64,000 bases of DNA from Prevotellaceae bacterium UBA2448 (GCA_002342585.1 DDQG01000015.1:25902-89901), one strand, 5' to 3'; numbered from the stretch's first letter, positions 42,636-52,667 are shown. A program made the numbers and translations. Notes: generated by a model not told the origin, from the sequence alone.

Positions 42636-44572
42636 GTTGCATAGCTTGCGTCACTTGGCATTCGCCAGTCACCACGAGGTGAAAGGCTTACGCTACCGAC
42701 TTTTGGTCCGTCTGGTAAGCAACTTCGTTTAAACTGTTGTGTGAAAAACCTATGACAGAATGTAGTCAGCCATAAGCGTATAGTAGTCTCGTCATAGCTA
42801 TTCACAGGAAAATCACCTTCTGCAGTTTTGTTTTCTTGATATACAAATGCTTGTTTTGCCAGAAAATATATTTTTTTCGGACTGAACCCGAGGCGCATGA
42901 AGTTATATAAAAAGAAATCGTGCAGTTCATATGGACCAACAAGATCTTCTGTTTTCTGTTTGATATTTCCTTTTTCATCTGCAGGAATTAATTCTGGCGA
43001 GATAGGGGTGTCTATAATATCCAGAAGGGTGTCCTTCGCTGCAGAATCAATATTTGTATGTGCCACCCATGATACCAAGTATTTAACTAGTGTCTTTGGG
43101 ATAGAGCTGTTTACTCCGTAGTTTGACATATGGTCGGCATTATAAGTACACCATCCAAGTGCCAACTCAGACAAATCTCCAGTTCCGACAACAAAACCAT
43201 TGTATTGATTAGCAACATCCATAAGAATTTGAGTACGTTCACGAGCCTGACCATTCTCATAGGTTACATCGTGGTTATTTATATCATGGTGTATATCTTT
43301 AAAATGTTGCGTACATGCTGCTTTAATGCTTATTTCCTTTATAGTGATGCCAAGGGCTTTCATTAGTGTCAAAGCATTATTGTATGTACGGTCTGTAGTA
43401 CCAAAGCCAGGCATTGTAACACCCAATATTTCTGCTCGTGGACGATTCAGTTTATCCATAGTTTTTACACACACTAATAAAGCCAATGTAGAGTCAAGGC
43501 CTCCACTGATACCAACCACAATGGTTTGTGCATGGGTATGTGTAATTCGTTTTGCTAGTCCTTCTACCTGAATAGCAAAAATTTCTTCGCAACGTTTTTG
43601 CAATTCATCTCCAGTTGGTACAAATGGATGAGGATTAATCCATCGGGTCAACTGAAATTCGTAGTTTGGAGTAACAGCTTGTGTAGGAATGATTGTTGCT
43701 GTTTTGGGAGTAATACGTGCATTATCAGCAAAAGTTGTATTTATGCGACGTTCAGTATTTAATCTCTCTACGTCAATTTCTGTTATAACCATCTGCTCCT
43801 CAAACGAGAATCGGTTACTTTTTGCTATCAGTGATCCATTCTCATAGACAAGTGCATTTCCAGCAAAAACCAAATCTTGAGTTGACTCCCCATATCCGCA
43901 TGATGAATACACATATCCGCATATGCATCGTGCTGATTGTTGCGAGAGTAGGGAAGTCAGATAATTATGCTTGCCTATCACTTCATTTGAAGCACTGAGG
44001 TTAAAAATAATATCTGCTCCTTGCATTGCAAGGTTGGTACTTGGTGGTATTGGAGCCCAAACGTCTTCACACAACTCAATTGCAAAATTACATTTTGACG
44101 TGTTAAATATCAGATTACTGCTCATTGTAACAGGTTGTCCACATAGATGTATTTCTGCATTCCCAATAACCAGCGAAGATGTAAACCAGCGTTTTTCGTA
44201 AAATTCGCGATAATTTGGAAGATATGTCTTTGGTACAACTCCAAGTATCTTTCCTCCTTGAACAACTACAGCTGCATTAAATAACATACCGTTGTGTTGT
44301 ACTGGCATTCCGACGATTGTGATAATACTCAGAGATCGAGTTACATCTAGCAGTTTGAATAGAGCTTCCTGACAGCTATCGAGCAAAAGTTGTTGTCCAA
44401 ATAAGTCTGCACATGTATAACTTGTAAGAGATAACTCTGGAAAACATATTATTTCCACACCCTTACCTTCTGCCTGAAGCACAAGACTTTCAATCTTTTT
44501 TTCATTGTAATCGCAATCAGCTACTTGTACACTTGGAATAGCTGAAGCGACTTTTACAAAACCATAATTCAT
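42605..44572 (-). CDS. nadE: Glutamine-dependent NAD+ synthetase
   Basis: Final step of NAD synthesis, ATP-dependent amidation of deamido-NAD. 655 aa with two domains: an N-terminal glutaminase (CN-hydrolase; Glu in CFPELSLTSY, catalytic Cys in FAIELCEDVWAP) and the C-terminal ATP-binding synthetase (VVGISGGLDSTLALL P-loop; VGTGDLSELALGWCTYNADHMSNYGVNSSIPKTLV). The ATG at 44572 gives the standard N terminus. Preceded by a TACCTTCG -7-like box and a galK terminator. Confidence 0.95.
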   Translation of the reverse strand: MNYGFVKVASAIPSVQVADCDYNEKKIESLVLQAEGKGVEIICFPELSLTSYTCADLFGQQLLLDSCQEALFKLLDVTRSLSIITIVGMPVQHNGMLFNAAVVVQGGKILGVVPKTYLPNYREFYEKRWFTSSLVIGNAEIHLCGQPVTMSSNLIFNTSKCNFAIELCEDVWAPIPPSTNLAMQGADIIFNLSASNEVIGKHNYLTSLLSQQSARCICGYVYSSCGYGESTQDLVFAGNALVYENGSLIAKSNRFSFEEQMVITEIDVERLNTERRINTTFADNARITPKTATIIPTQAVTPNYEFQLTRWINPHPFVPTGDELQKRCEEIFAIQVEGLAKRITHTHAQTIVVGISGGLDSTLALLVCVKTMDKLNRPRAEILGVTMPGFGTTDRTYNNALTLMKALGITIKEISIKAACTQHFKDIHHDINNHDVTYENGQARERTQILMDVANQYNGFVVGTGDLSELALGWCTYNADHMSNYGVNSSIPKTLVKYLVSWVAHTNIDSAAKDTLLDIIDTPISPELIPADEKGNIKQKTEDLVGPYELHDFFLYNFMRLGFSPKKIYFLAKQAFVYQENKTAEGDFPVNSYDETTIRLWLTTFCHRFFTQQFKRSCLPDGPKVGSVSLSPRGDWRMPSDASYATWVKECESLE

Positions 44573-44595
44573 ACAATCTGGATTTATAATTTGTG

Positions 44596-44603
44596 CGAAG
44601 GTA
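44596..44603 (-). promoter_or_regulatory. Bacteroidota -7-like box for nadE
   Basis: Reads TACCTTCG on the minus strand, 24 bases before the nadE ATG. Same variant as before pheS. Confidence 0.6.
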
Positions 44604-44611
44604 CGAAAAAA

Positions 44612-44640
44612 AATGAGATGCTCTCCAAAAGCATCCCATT
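44612..44640 (-). terminator. Intrinsic terminator after galK
   Basis: Ten-base arms AATGAGATGC (44612-44621) and GCATCCCATT (44631-44640) pair with one A/C position that becomes a G-T wobble on the minus strand; the minus-strand transcript then runs into T8. 22 bases after the galK stop. Confidence 0.85.
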
Positions 44641-44661
44641 TTTTATGTATAATAATATGTT

Positions 44662-45828
44662 TTAGCAGAGTTTTCTAGAACCGTCACCGATAACGACATC
44701 GATAACAATAGGTTTCTTGCCATACTTGGCTTCGAACTTCTTTACTGCAGTCTTAACGAAGTTGTCGTAGAGTTCATCAGCTACGAGGTTAATAGTACAA
44801 CCACCGAAGCCGCCACCCATAATACGAGAACCTGTAACTGAGCACTCTTTAGCGATGTCATTGAGGAAATCGAGTTCTTCGCAAGATACTTCGTAGTCTT
44901 TAGACAGACCGTAGTGAGTTTCGTACATCTTCTGACCTACAGTTTCATAATCACCCTTTTCAAGAGCATCGCAGACAGCGAGTACGCGGTCTTTCTCACC
45001 GAGTACGAATGTAGCACGTTTGATATCTTCTGCAGAAACTTTTCCTTCTATTTCTTTGAGTTCCTCCCAAGTAGCTTCACGGAGAGTGGTGATTTCTTTC
45101 TCTGGATGCAGAGCCTTGATAGCCTTCACACAGTTCTCACATGAGTTACGACGGTCATTATAAGGACTTCCTGCCAATTCATGCTTAACACAAGAGTTGA
45201 TGAGTACGAGCTTGTAGCCCTTTGGGTTCCAAGGGAAATACTCAAACTCGCCACTGCGGCAGTCAAGACGCATGAGGTTACCTTTCTTTCCGTGTACAGA
45301 TGCGAACTGGTCCATGATACCACAATTAAGACCAAGATAGTTGTGTTCAGTTGCCTGACCTGCCTTTGCAAGATCCATCTTGCTTACTTTATTATCACCG
45401 AAGAGGTCGTTGATTGCAAAAGCATATGTTGACTCCAGTGCTGCTGAAGAAGACATACCCGCACCGAGTGGAACGTCACCAGCAAATGCTGTGTCGAAAC
45501 CCATTACAGGAACGCCCAACTTCTCCATTTCTTTTGCTACTCCGTAAATATAGCGGAAGTGGCTTGCCTTTGGACCTTTTGGATCGTCGAGTGAAAACTC
45601 ATCGTAATCCTTCAAATCGATAGAGTAAGCCTTGATTGTACGAGTTCCGTTAGGACGGATTTCTGCAATCATTCCCTGCTCAACAGCACCTGGGAATACA
45701 AAACCGCCATTGTAATCTGTATGCTCACCGATAAGGTTAATACGTCCTGGTGAAGCATAAACTGAGCCTGGTTCACCACCAAGATGTTTTAAGAAACGAC
45801 TGCGAACGTCATCAATTTTAAGTTTCAT
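44662..45828 (-). CDS. galK: Galactokinase
   Basis: Phosphorylates galactose to galactose-1-P (Leloir pathway). GHMP-kinase motifs: GRINLIGEHTDYNGGFVFPGAVEQG (signature, about residues 28-52), VPLGAGMSSSAALE (ATP loop) and the C-terminal MGGGFGGCTINLV. 388 aa. Last gene of the galM-permease-galK operon; a terminator follows. galT and galE are not in the window. Confidence 0.95.
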   Translation of the reverse strand: MKLKIDDVRSRFLKHLGGEPGSVYASPGRINLIGEHTDYNGGFVFPGAVEQGMIAEIRPNGTRTIKAYSIDLKDYDEFSLDDPKGPKASHFRYIYGVAKEMEKLGVPVMGFDTAFAGDVPLGAGMSSSAALESTYAFAINDLFGDNKVSKMDLAKAGQATEHNYLGLNCGIMDQFASVHGKKGNLMRLDCRSGEFEYFPWNPKGYKLVLINSCVKHELAGSPYNDRRNSCENCVKAIKALHPEKEITTLREATWEELKEIEGKVSAEDIKRATFVLGEKDRVLAVCDALEKGDYETVGQKMYETHYGLSKDYEVSCEELDFLNDIAKECSVTGSRIMGGGFGGCTINLVADELYDNFVKTAVKKFEAKYGKKPIVIDVVIGDGSRKLC

Positions 45829-45860
45829 AGTTTATGTGTTTTAAAGTTATAAGGTTAAGT

Positions 45861-47090
45861 TTATTTTACGTTGATTCCAATTTTTGATCCAAAGTTGCAG
45901 AACCAGAATACGTATGCATAATATACGAACATCATCATGATTGCAACACCTACACCGAGTGATGGATTGTCAACTACAGTACCCATAAGAAGTGGGAGAG
46001 TGGCACCACCAAGTACACCCATATTGATGAGTCCTGATGCGTTCTTTGTATGAGGACCAAGTTCCTGGAGTCCGAGGTTGAAGATTAGTGGCCACATAAC
46101 TGAGTGGAACAAACCTGCTGCGAGCATTGCATATACTGCATACATACCTGGAAGGAAGAATGAGATACCCACACATGCGGCACCGAGAACGAGACAGCAT
46201 GAAAGGAGAGTGCGAGCCTTGAACTTAGCGAGGATAGCAGAACCAGCAAATCGTCCTACCATCATACCTCCCCAATAGAATGGCAGATAGTCTGTAGCGC
46301 TACCTGGCAGAGTAGGGTCAGCTTTCCAATATGCTGGAAGCATTGATGGAATACCAATCTCAAGACCCATATACATAGCGATAGCAATTGCTCCGAACCA
46401 TACGTGAGGATATTTGAACACACTGCTCTTATATTGTTTCAAATCTACAGATTCTTCTGTTGCTTCAGCAGCCTTATCCTTATCAGGATCTGGCAATTTG
46501 ATAAAGAACAGGATAGCTGCAATAACGAGAGCAAAGATGCCAAGCATCAGGAATGGTCCAGGCACGTTTTCTGGAAGTTTTGGCTTGCCTGCTATAATTA
46601 CATATGTAATGAAGATTGGTGCTACTGTAGTTGCTACAGAGTTCAGAGCCTGAGAAAGTGTCATGCGGAATGCACCACTTTCAGGAGCTCCAAGTACCAT
46701 TACATATGGATTTGCTACCAATTGAAGCATTACAACACCAAGAGCTACAATGCTCATACAGCAGAGAAATACAGTGTAAACACTTGATGTACCGAGAGCT
46801 GCAGTTACGCCGAGGTTGTTTGCAATGAAGCCAAGACCTACAACAGCCAGACCAAGAACGAGAGTAGCTTTGTATCCGATTTTGCTCATCAGCATAGCTA
46901 ATGGAATAGAGAAGAAATAGGCACCATAGAAGAAGGTGTTAACCAACTGCCCCTGAGTGTCTGACAACTTGAACGCTTCTTTACAGAATTCAATCATTGA
47001 ATTGTTCATTGTAGTGATGAATCCGATAAGGAAGCAAACAATGAACACAATTATCAATGGGAATAGATAATTAGGTTTGTTCTGTGACAT
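45861..47090 (-). CDS. MFS sugar permease (glucose/galactose transporter type)
   Basis: Inner-membrane transporter of 409 aa with twelve predicted helices. The pattern PLIIVFIVCFLIGFITTMNNSMIEFCKEAF at the N terminus and QLVNTFFYGAYFFSIPLAMLMSKIGYK is that of the Bacteroidota glucose/galactose (FucP/GluP-like) family. Sits between galM and galK, 48 bases after galM, with galactose as the likely substrate. A substrate-specificity test is not possible from sequence. Confidence 0.9.
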   Translation of the reverse strand: MSQNKPNYLFPLIIVFIVCFLIGFITTMNNSMIEFCKEAFKLSDTQGQLVNTFFYGAYFFSIPLAMLMSKIGYKATLVLGLAVVGLGFIANNLGVTAALGTSSVYTVFLCCMSIVALGVVMLQLVANPYVMVLGAPESGAFRMTLSQALNSVATTVAPIFITYVIIAGKPKLPENVPGPFLMLGIFALVIAAILFFIKLPDPDKDKAAEATEESVDLKQYKSSVFKYPHVWFGAIAIAMYMGLEIGIPSMLPAYWKADPTLPGSATDYLPFYWGGMMVGRFAGSAILAKFKARTLLSCCLVLGAACVGISFFLPGMYAVYAMLAAGLFHSVMWPLIFNLGLQELGPHTKNASGLINMGVLGGATLPLLMGTVVDNPSLGVGVAIMMMFVYYAYVFWFCNFGSKIGINVK

Positions 47091-47137
47091 AATTTATTTG
47101 TTTTTAATCTGTTAAGTCAAATAGAATAGGGCATAGG

Positions 47138-48220
47138 TTATTTTACGCCAAACTTGTATATAGTCTTCTGTGTGTATTTCTCACCTGGTTTCAACACTGT
47201 TGATGGGAAGTAAGGACGATTAGGACTGTCTGGGAAATGCTGGCACTCGAAACAAATACTTGAACGGCGTGGAGCAGTAGCACCAAATTGAATAGGGTAG
47301 CCGTTTGCCCAGTTATCAGTATAAATCTGCACACCAGGTTCTGTTGTATAAGTTTCCAGCGTACGGCCAGACTTTGGTTCTGTAAGACGTGCTACGAACG
47401 AGAGTTCGCCAACTTCTTTCTTATTGCATACCCAGCAGTGATCGTATCCGGCACCATTTTTAATCTGAATATCATCAGCATCAATATCCTTGCCGACAGC
47501 CTTAGGAGATGTAAAGTCAAATGGAGTTCCCTTTACATTCAAGATTTCACCAGTAGGGATGCTTGTATCGTCGATTGGAATGTAGAAATCACAATTCATT
47601 TCCAATATCTGATCATCGATAGTAGGTGTAGGATTAGCAATACCTTGCAGAGAGAAGAATGCGTGGTGAGTAAGATTAATAATTGTTTTCTTGTTTGTAG
47701 TCGCAAGGTATTCTATAACTAACTCATTATCATCAGTCCAAGTAAACTCTACTGAAATCTTTACTTCACCTGAAAAACCTTCATGTCCATATGGCAGAAC
47801 TACATTGAGAGTCAGACTCTGATTTCCTGTCTGATATGCATCCCAGACCTGAGCATGCAGACCAGTAGGGCCTCCGTGTAATGCATTAGGACCGTTATTG
47901 ATAGCCAAGCTATATTCTTTTCCATTCAATTGGAATTTTCCTTTGCAAATTCTGTTACCATATCTACCGATGAGAGTTGAAAGATATGGTTCTGGAGAAT
48001 TTACAACAGCATCAATATTATCATGTCCCTGAATAACATTAGCTACTTTTCCGTCCTTATCAGGAACCATAATAGCTACGATAGCACCACCATAATTGGT
48101 AATTGATACTTCGTAGCCATCACTGTTTACTAATGTATAAAGGTCTGTTTTTTTGCCGTTTATTTCTTTTTGGAAATTTTCGGGCTTCAATCCACTGAGT
48201 TTTGGTTGTACTGTACTCAT
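47138..48220 (-). CDS. galM: Aldose 1-epimerase
   Basis: Interconverts the anomers of galactose so that alpha-galactose is available to GalK. 360 aa; motifs NYGGAIVAIMVPD, the His-rich NLTHHAFFSL, GPNALHGGPTGLHAQVWD and the Glu region near the end (RRSSICFECQHFPDSPNRPYFPSTVLKPGE). Signal peptide absent, so cytoplasmic. First gene of the gal operon; upstream 110 bases contain no strong -7 box (the closest is TTAATTTG at 48257-48264). Confidence 0.93.
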   Translation of the reverse strand: MSTVQPKLSGLKPENFQKEINGKKTDLYTLVNSDGYEVSITNYGGAIVAIMVPDKDGKVANVIQGHDNIDAVVNSPEPYLSTLIGRYGNRICKGKFQLNGKEYSLAINNGPNALHGGPTGLHAQVWDAYQTGNQSLTLNVVLPYGHEGFSGEVKISVEFTWTDDNELVIEYLATTNKKTIINLTHHAFFSLQGIANPTPTIDDQILEMNCDFYIPIDDTSIPTGEILNVKGTPFDFTSPKAVGKDIDADDIQIKNGAGYDHCWVCNKKEVGELSFVARLTEPKSGRTLETYTTEPGVQIYTDNWANGYPIQFGATAPRRSSICFECQHFPDSPNRPYFPSTVLKPGEKYTQKTIYKFGVK

Positions 48221-48330
48221 AATATTTAAGATTTAAGATTATTACTGACTTCTCTGCAAATTAAACATTTTTTTTTCGTTATAAGGGAATAATAGGGCAA
48301 ATAAAAGTTTTAAAAAAACTTAATATTACG

Positions 48331-49446
48331 TTATTTAACATAATCGTCATTCAAAACAAAATATTTAGAAATCGTTTTTACTACATATTCTGCTTGTTCA
48401 TCCGTCAGAATTTGGGAATTTGGCAAAGATAGTTCATGATCTGCTAAATATTCTGCATTTGTCAGATTTACATTAGAATAACTGCTATATGCTTTTTGTT
48501 TATGGCAAGGAATTGGATAATGTATTTGAGTTTCTATTCCGTTTTCCTTCAGAAATTCTTGTAATTTCGTCCTGTTATCAGTTATGTATGGATAAATATG
48601 ATATACATGACTTCCATCATTCTGAAAATTCAGTTTTTTGTCACCAGGTAAGTTATTTTGATAAAAATCTGCAATTTCTATTCGTCTTTTATTATCATCA
48701 TCCAAATGGCGTAACTTTACACGTAAAATAGCTGCTTGAATTTCATCAAGTCTTGAATTGAATCCTTGATAATCATGCACATACTTAGTTTTCTGCCCAT
48801 AATTAGCCAAACTCCTTACGAGTTCTGCAACTTCTTGATTATCTGTTGTTACGCATCCACCGTCACCAAGTGCTCCTAGATTTTTTCCTGGATAAAAACT
48901 GTACACACACGTTCTTTGTCCTTTATAATTGTATTTTGCTCCATGAGCCTGACAAGCATCTTCAAGCACTTGTAGATTGAATTTTTCAGCAAAGTTATAG
49001 ATTTTCTGCAAGTTAGCTATCTGTCCATATAAATGAACCGGAATAACACATCTAGTTCGTTCATTTACAAGGTTTTGTAAGTAATTCTCATCTGTACAAA
49101 TCAACGCATCTTCCTGATTTACATCACAAAACACCGGTTTTAACCCTACCTGTGACACAGCTAAAGCTGTAGCAATAAATGTATTAGTCGGAACTATCAC
49201 TTCGTCTCCTTCTTTCCAACCATACATTATTTTCCAGGCTTGCAGAACAAGTTTGAGTCCGTCTAATCCATTACCTACTCCAATTGCAAACTTGGCATTA
49301 CAGTAGTCGCCCCACTCTCTTTCAAATGCTTCTGTTTCGCTGCCATGCAAATACCAACCGGACTTGATGACACTATTTGCTGCATCAATAATGGGTTGAC
49401 CATACGAATCATTTATTGCATTTAAATCAAGGTATTTAATTATCAT
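48331..49446 (-). CDS. DegT/DnrJ/EryC1 sugar aminotransferase (FdtB-like)
   Basis: PLP-dependent aminotransferase acting on a nucleotide-linked keto-sugar. 371 aa; the PLP lysine is in SFYPGKNLGALGDGG, the family's region GNGLDGLKLVLQAW precedes it, and QVLEDACQAHGA holds the PLP aspartate. Closest in feel to 3-amino-3,6-dideoxyhexose transaminases (FdtB). No nucleotide-sugar dehydratase, isomerase or acyltransferase is nearby, so the pathway is unknown and it looks like an orphan here. 24 bases from ispE. Confidence 0.88.
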   Translation of the reverse strand: MIIKYLDLNAINDSYGQPIIDAANSVIKSGWYLHGSETEAFEREWGDYCNAKFAIGVGNGLDGLKLVLQAWKIMYGWKEGDEVIVPTNTFIATALAVSQVGLKPVFCDVNQEDALICTDENYLQNLVNERTRCVIPVHLYGQIANLQKIYNFAEKFNLQVLEDACQAHGAKYNYKGQRTCVYSFYPGKNLGALGDGGCVTTDNQEVAELVRSLANYGQKTKYVHDYQGFNSRLDEIQAAILRVKLRHLDDDNKRRIEIADFYQNNLPGDKKLNFQNDGSHVYHIYPYITDNRTKLQEFLKENGIETQIHYPIPCHKQKAYSSYSNVNLTNAEYLADHELSLPNSQILTDEQAEYVVKTISKYFVLNDDYVK

Positions 49447-49469
49447 GGTATTAGATGGTTTTTTTGTAT

Positions 49470-50300
49470 TTATAAAGGGATTTGAACGGAAAACATATCA
49501 GGAAAATGTATCTCGAAATTCTCTATTGGTTTATTGAAAATTCCGAATACAGACGAGCCGCTTCCCGACATACTTGCATATTCAGCTCCCAGATTATATA
49601 ATTTTGTCTTTACATCACCGATAAGTGGAAATTTTGCGAAAACACTAACCTCAAAATCGTTTACGATAGTATCTTTCCATGTTTCTGTTGGTTTGCAAAT
49701 ACTTTCTGTCAGAGAATATTTGGGACTCTTTGGATGAATCATTGAATAAGCATCCTTTGTCGATACAAACACATCTGGTTTTACAACGATGATAGTCTTA
49801 CCAGCCAGACTTGGAATCTTCACGTCGTAATGAAAAACATTACCAATTCCCGTAGCATATACAGGTTGATTCTTTATGAAAATAGCACAGTCAGCTCCCA
49901 ATTTGGCAGCAATCTGCTGTAGTTTTTCTTCTGAGATATTCAATTCGAACAAATCGTTCAGTGCTTTTAGCATATAAGCAGCATCGCTGGAACCGCCGCC
50001 CAGACCTGCACCCATCGGAATCAGTTTGGTTAGTTTTACGTTTACTGCGGGAATCTTATACTCTTGTCTTATAAGATTATAAGCCTTTACAACTAAATTA
50101 TCTTTTGAGTCTCCTGCAATAGTATATCCCTCTGACACTATGTTGCACTCAGCGGCAAGACTGTTTGTTGCCTCCTCCACCTGTAGTCTGTCATAGATTT
50201 TAATAGGATAAAACACGCTTTTCAGATTATGATATCCGTCTGGACGTCGTTCTACGATATTTAAACCAATGTTTATCTTTGCATTAGGGAATACTATCAT
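49470..50300 (-). CDS. ispE: 4-diphosphocytidyl-2-C-methyl-D-erythritol kinase
   Basis: GHMP kinase of the MEP isoprenoid pathway, phosphorylating CDP-ME. 276 aa with the N-terminal NAKINIGLNIVERRPDGYHNLKSVF and the ATP loop PMGAGLGGGSSDAAYML (about residues 94-110); the C-terminal ASMSGSGSSVFGIF is the third motif. Other MEP genes are not in the window. Read in the same direction as the TPR gene upstream, 25 bases apart. Confidence 0.94.
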   Translation of the reverse strand: MIVFPNAKINIGLNIVERRPDGYHNLKSVFYPIKIYDRLQVEEATNSLAAECNIVSEGYTIAGDSKDNLVVKAYNLIRQEYKIPAVNVKLTKLIPMGAGLGGGSSDAAYMLKALNDLFELNISEEKLQQIAAKLGADCAIFIKNQPVYATGIGNVFHYDVKIPSLAGKTIIVVKPDVFVSTKDAYSMIHPKSPKYSLTESICKPTETWKDTIVNDFEVSVFAKFPLIGDVKTKLYNLGAEYASMSGSGSSVFGIFNKPIENFEIHFPDMFSVQIPL

Positions 50301-50325
50301 ATTCGGAGACAGTTTGTCGGTATTG

Positions 50326-51531
50326 TTAATTATACTTTTTTTCCAATGTCATCAGTTCTTTGCCCATATTCAGTTTATAGTAAACTTCTTTCAGACCGGC
50401 AAGCCAAAGCATAGTATCTTTCTCAGCATATTTTCGTGCTGCTTCAAAAGCGTCTTTAGCAGCATGAAGAGCATTATTCATATCATTTTTCAACGAACGG
50501 AGTTCCTTGCCTTTTTCGTTTTTTTGTTTTTCGTATAGTATATGTGCCTTATGCAAATAAATATTTCCGATATTATAATACGATTCAGCATCGTCTTCTT
50601 TCAGTTCCACAGCTTTTAAAAACGAAGACAATGCGTTGTCCCTATCGCTCAGATGCATTTCTTCTGTACCTTTGATAAACCACAAATCTCTGTTGCAGCA
50701 ATCTGCCTTCAGCACCTCGTTAACTACGTCAAGTGCCTTATTATATTTATGTTGTGAATTATATAGACTTGCCAGTGAAGCATAGTAGAACTTATTCGTA
50801 GGGTACTTCCCTACTCCTTCCTCAAGTCTTTTTTCCAGATTCAGTGTATCTTTCAGTTCTGCGTAACAGTTACACACCACTTCCAACAATTGTTCGTGTC
50901 TGATGCTATCGAACAGTGCTGCATCATCGTGTTTTACAGCTTTCTGGAATTCCCTATTCTGGTAAGCAGACAGAACAGCAACCGTAGCTACTGTGCTTAC
51001 TTCTTCGTCTATCGAGTCACTCATGCTGACATATAGATCAGCAAATTCGTATGCTCTTGTATAATTACCTTTTTGGAAGAAGAACTTAGATGCAGCAGGC
51101 AGTTTAATCTGATTGACACTGAAAATCTGCATCAGTTCTTTATGGAATTTGTTTTCAATCTTACCCTTTGCATTGGGCTTATACCCCAGACTGTCACATC
51201 TAAGTCCGTCTTTTACTGTGTCATATACAAAATTGAAATACTTCACAGTGTCCGGTTTGTCTTGCAGATACACCTTCTTAGCCTCTGCAAGTGCCATATT
51301 ATGGTTAGCAACAGTACGGTAATAGTAAAACTCAGCATCGTTCTGAGTCTGTTCTGGATACTGTTCGAAAGCCTTCTTAACGTTTTCTATACATTTCTTA
51401 TAGTCAGCATCCTTTATATTATATTTCAGTTCCTTAATGAGCTTATTACGTTTATAAGGTTCCTGCCCGCAAACTTTGATGTTTGCTGACACCATAAGAA
51501 ACATAAAGAATATAATCCTAAAAAATCTCAA
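50326..51531 (-). CDS. TPR-repeat exported protein
   Basis: Exported protein of about 400 aa made of helical repeats: TPR-like units (FYYRTVANHNMALAEAKKV, YASLASLYNSQHKYNKALDVVNEVL, ESYYNIGNIYLHKAHILYEKQK) after a hydrophobic N-terminal segment ending VSANIKVCGQ. The proposed start is TTG 51531 (RFFRIIFFMFLMVSANIKVCG is a good signal peptide); ATG 51504 and 51495 are alternatives. It lies 11 bases after maf. TPR proteins mediate protein contacts, role unknown. Confidence 0.7.
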   Translation of the reverse strand: MRFFRIIFFMFLMVSANIKVCGQEPYKRNKLIKELKYNIKDADYKKCIENVKKAFEQYPEQTQNDAEFYYYRTVANHNMALAEAKKVYLQDKPDTVKYFNFVYDTVKDGLRCDSLGYKPNAKGKIENKFHKELMQIFSVNQIKLPAASKFFFQKGNYTRAYEFADLYVSMSDSIDEEVSTVATVAVLSAYQNREFQKAVKHDDAALFDSIRHEQLLEVVCNCYAELKDTLNLEKRLEEGVGKYPTNKFYYASLASLYNSQHKYNKALDVVNEVLKADCCNRDLWFIKGTEEMHLSDRDNALSSFLKAVELKEDDAESYYNIGNIYLHKAHILYEKQKNEKGKELRSLKNDMNNALHAAKDAFEAARKYAEKDTMLWLAGLKEVYYKLNMGKELMTLEKKYN

Positions 51532-51542
51532 AATACTTATAT

Positions 51543-52124
51543 TTAAAATTGTTTTAATGCTGTATAAAGTCTCTGAACGGGCAGTCCCACTACATTGAAG
51601 TAAGAACCGCGTATTCCCGTTATGCCTACATACCCTATCCACTCTTGTATTCCGTATGCTCCGGCTTTGTCATAGGGTTTATAGTTGTTTATGTAGAAAT
51701 CTATCTCTTCGTCATCCAGTTGGGTGAAAGTCACATCTGTCACACTGGCAAACTGAACAGTTTTCTCTTTTGTAACCAAACATACACCAGTAATCACCTG
51801 GTGTTCTTTGCCACTCATCAGTTTAAACATACGACGTGCATCATCCTTGTCTTTGGGCTTACCTAACACTTCCCCGTCAACATACACTATTGTGTCAGCA
51901 GTGATGATGAGTTCGTTCTCAGTCATATCGCTCTTGTATGCCTCAGCTTTCTTCTTTGATATATGCAGAGCAATCTGTTCTCCGTTCAATCCCTCCGGAT
52001 AGCTCTCATCAATTCCCTGCTTCGTCCTCACTTCAAAGGGTATTCCCAATCCTCCAAGCAGTTCTTTTCTTCGTGGAGAATTCGAAGCGAGCACGATTTT
52101 ATATTTCTTCAGATTTTCAAACAT
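51543..52124 (-). CDS. Maf-family nucleotide pyrophosphatase
   Basis: House-cleaning nucleoside triphosphate pyrophosphatase. 193 aa from ATG 52124 (an in-frame TTG at 52145 would add 7 residues). Motifs LASNSPRRKELLGG (residues 12-25), the ADTIVYVDGEVLGKPKD loop with its catalytic Asp, and the later YGIQEWIGYVGITGIRGSYFNVVGLP. Between kdsC and a TPR gene. Specificity (dTTP/UTP or m7GTP) is not certain from the motifs I can read. Confidence 0.92.
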   Translation of the reverse strand: MFENLKKYKIVLASNSPRRKELLGGLGIPFEVRTKQGIDESYPEGLNGEQIALHISKKKAEAYKSDMTENELIITADTIVYVDGEVLGKPKDKDDARRMFKLMSGKEHQVITGVCLVTKEKTVQFASVTDVTFTQLDDEEIDFYINNYKPYDKAGAYGIQEWIGYVGITGIRGSYFNVVGLPVQRLYTALKQF

Positions 52125-52148
52125 CACAAAAATATCGATTATCAATTA

Positions 52149-52667
52149 TCACCATCCGAAAGCCTTTGAATTATGCATCCACAGTCCTTGAGCCTTCAGC
52201 ACCTGTTCCACAACATCTCTGACGCATCCCCTCCCCCCTTCTCTATGAGAAATATAGGTAGAAATTTCTTTTATTTCCGTAGCTGCATCGTTTGGACAAC
52301 AAGGCAATCCACATTCCTTCATCACCTCGTAGTCAGGCACATCATCACCCATATACAGAATTTCTTCATCTTTCAGTCCGTATGCCTCTTTCAGTTCGTT
52401 GTATTTCTTAATTTTTACGGAAACTCCCAGAAAAACATCCTTTATGCCCAGTCCCTCGTATCTTATCCTCATGTTTTCAGTCTTACCACCAGTGATGATA
52501 GCAATTATCAGTCCGCACTTCACAGCATGTTGCAGAGCATAACCGTCTTTTATGTTTACGGTACGCATTGGTTCTCCGTTGGGATGCATTTCTATAGTCT
52601 CAGTAGAGAGCACACCATCTACATCGAAGAACAGGGCACGAATCTTTTTCAGGTCGTAGTTTATCAC
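52149..52667 (-). CDS. kdsC: 3-deoxy-D-manno-octulosonate 8-phosphate phosphatase
   Basis: HAD-family phosphatase that releases Kdo from Kdo-8-P in LPS synthesis. 172 aa; the nucleophile motif FFDVDGVLSTETI (about 12-24), YMGDDVPDYEVMKECGLPCCPNDA as motif IV. Initiation at GTG 52667. Makes Kdo for kdsB at 28 kb. It starts 15 bases after the nitroreductase stop, so the two may share a transcript. Confidence 0.9.
   Translation of the reverse strand: MINYDLKKIRALFFDVDGVLSTETIEMHPNGEPMRTVNIKDGYALQHAVKCGLIIAIITGGKTENMRIRYEGLGIKDVFLGVSVKIKKYNELKEAYGLKDEEILYMGDDVPDYEVMKECGLPCCPNDAATEIKEISTYISHREGGRGCVRDVVEQVLKAQGLWMHNSKAFGW

Noticed and set aside
48331..49446. Start of an O-antigen or capsule locus
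   Set aside because: Only one sugar enzyme is present; neighbours are gal genes and ispE.
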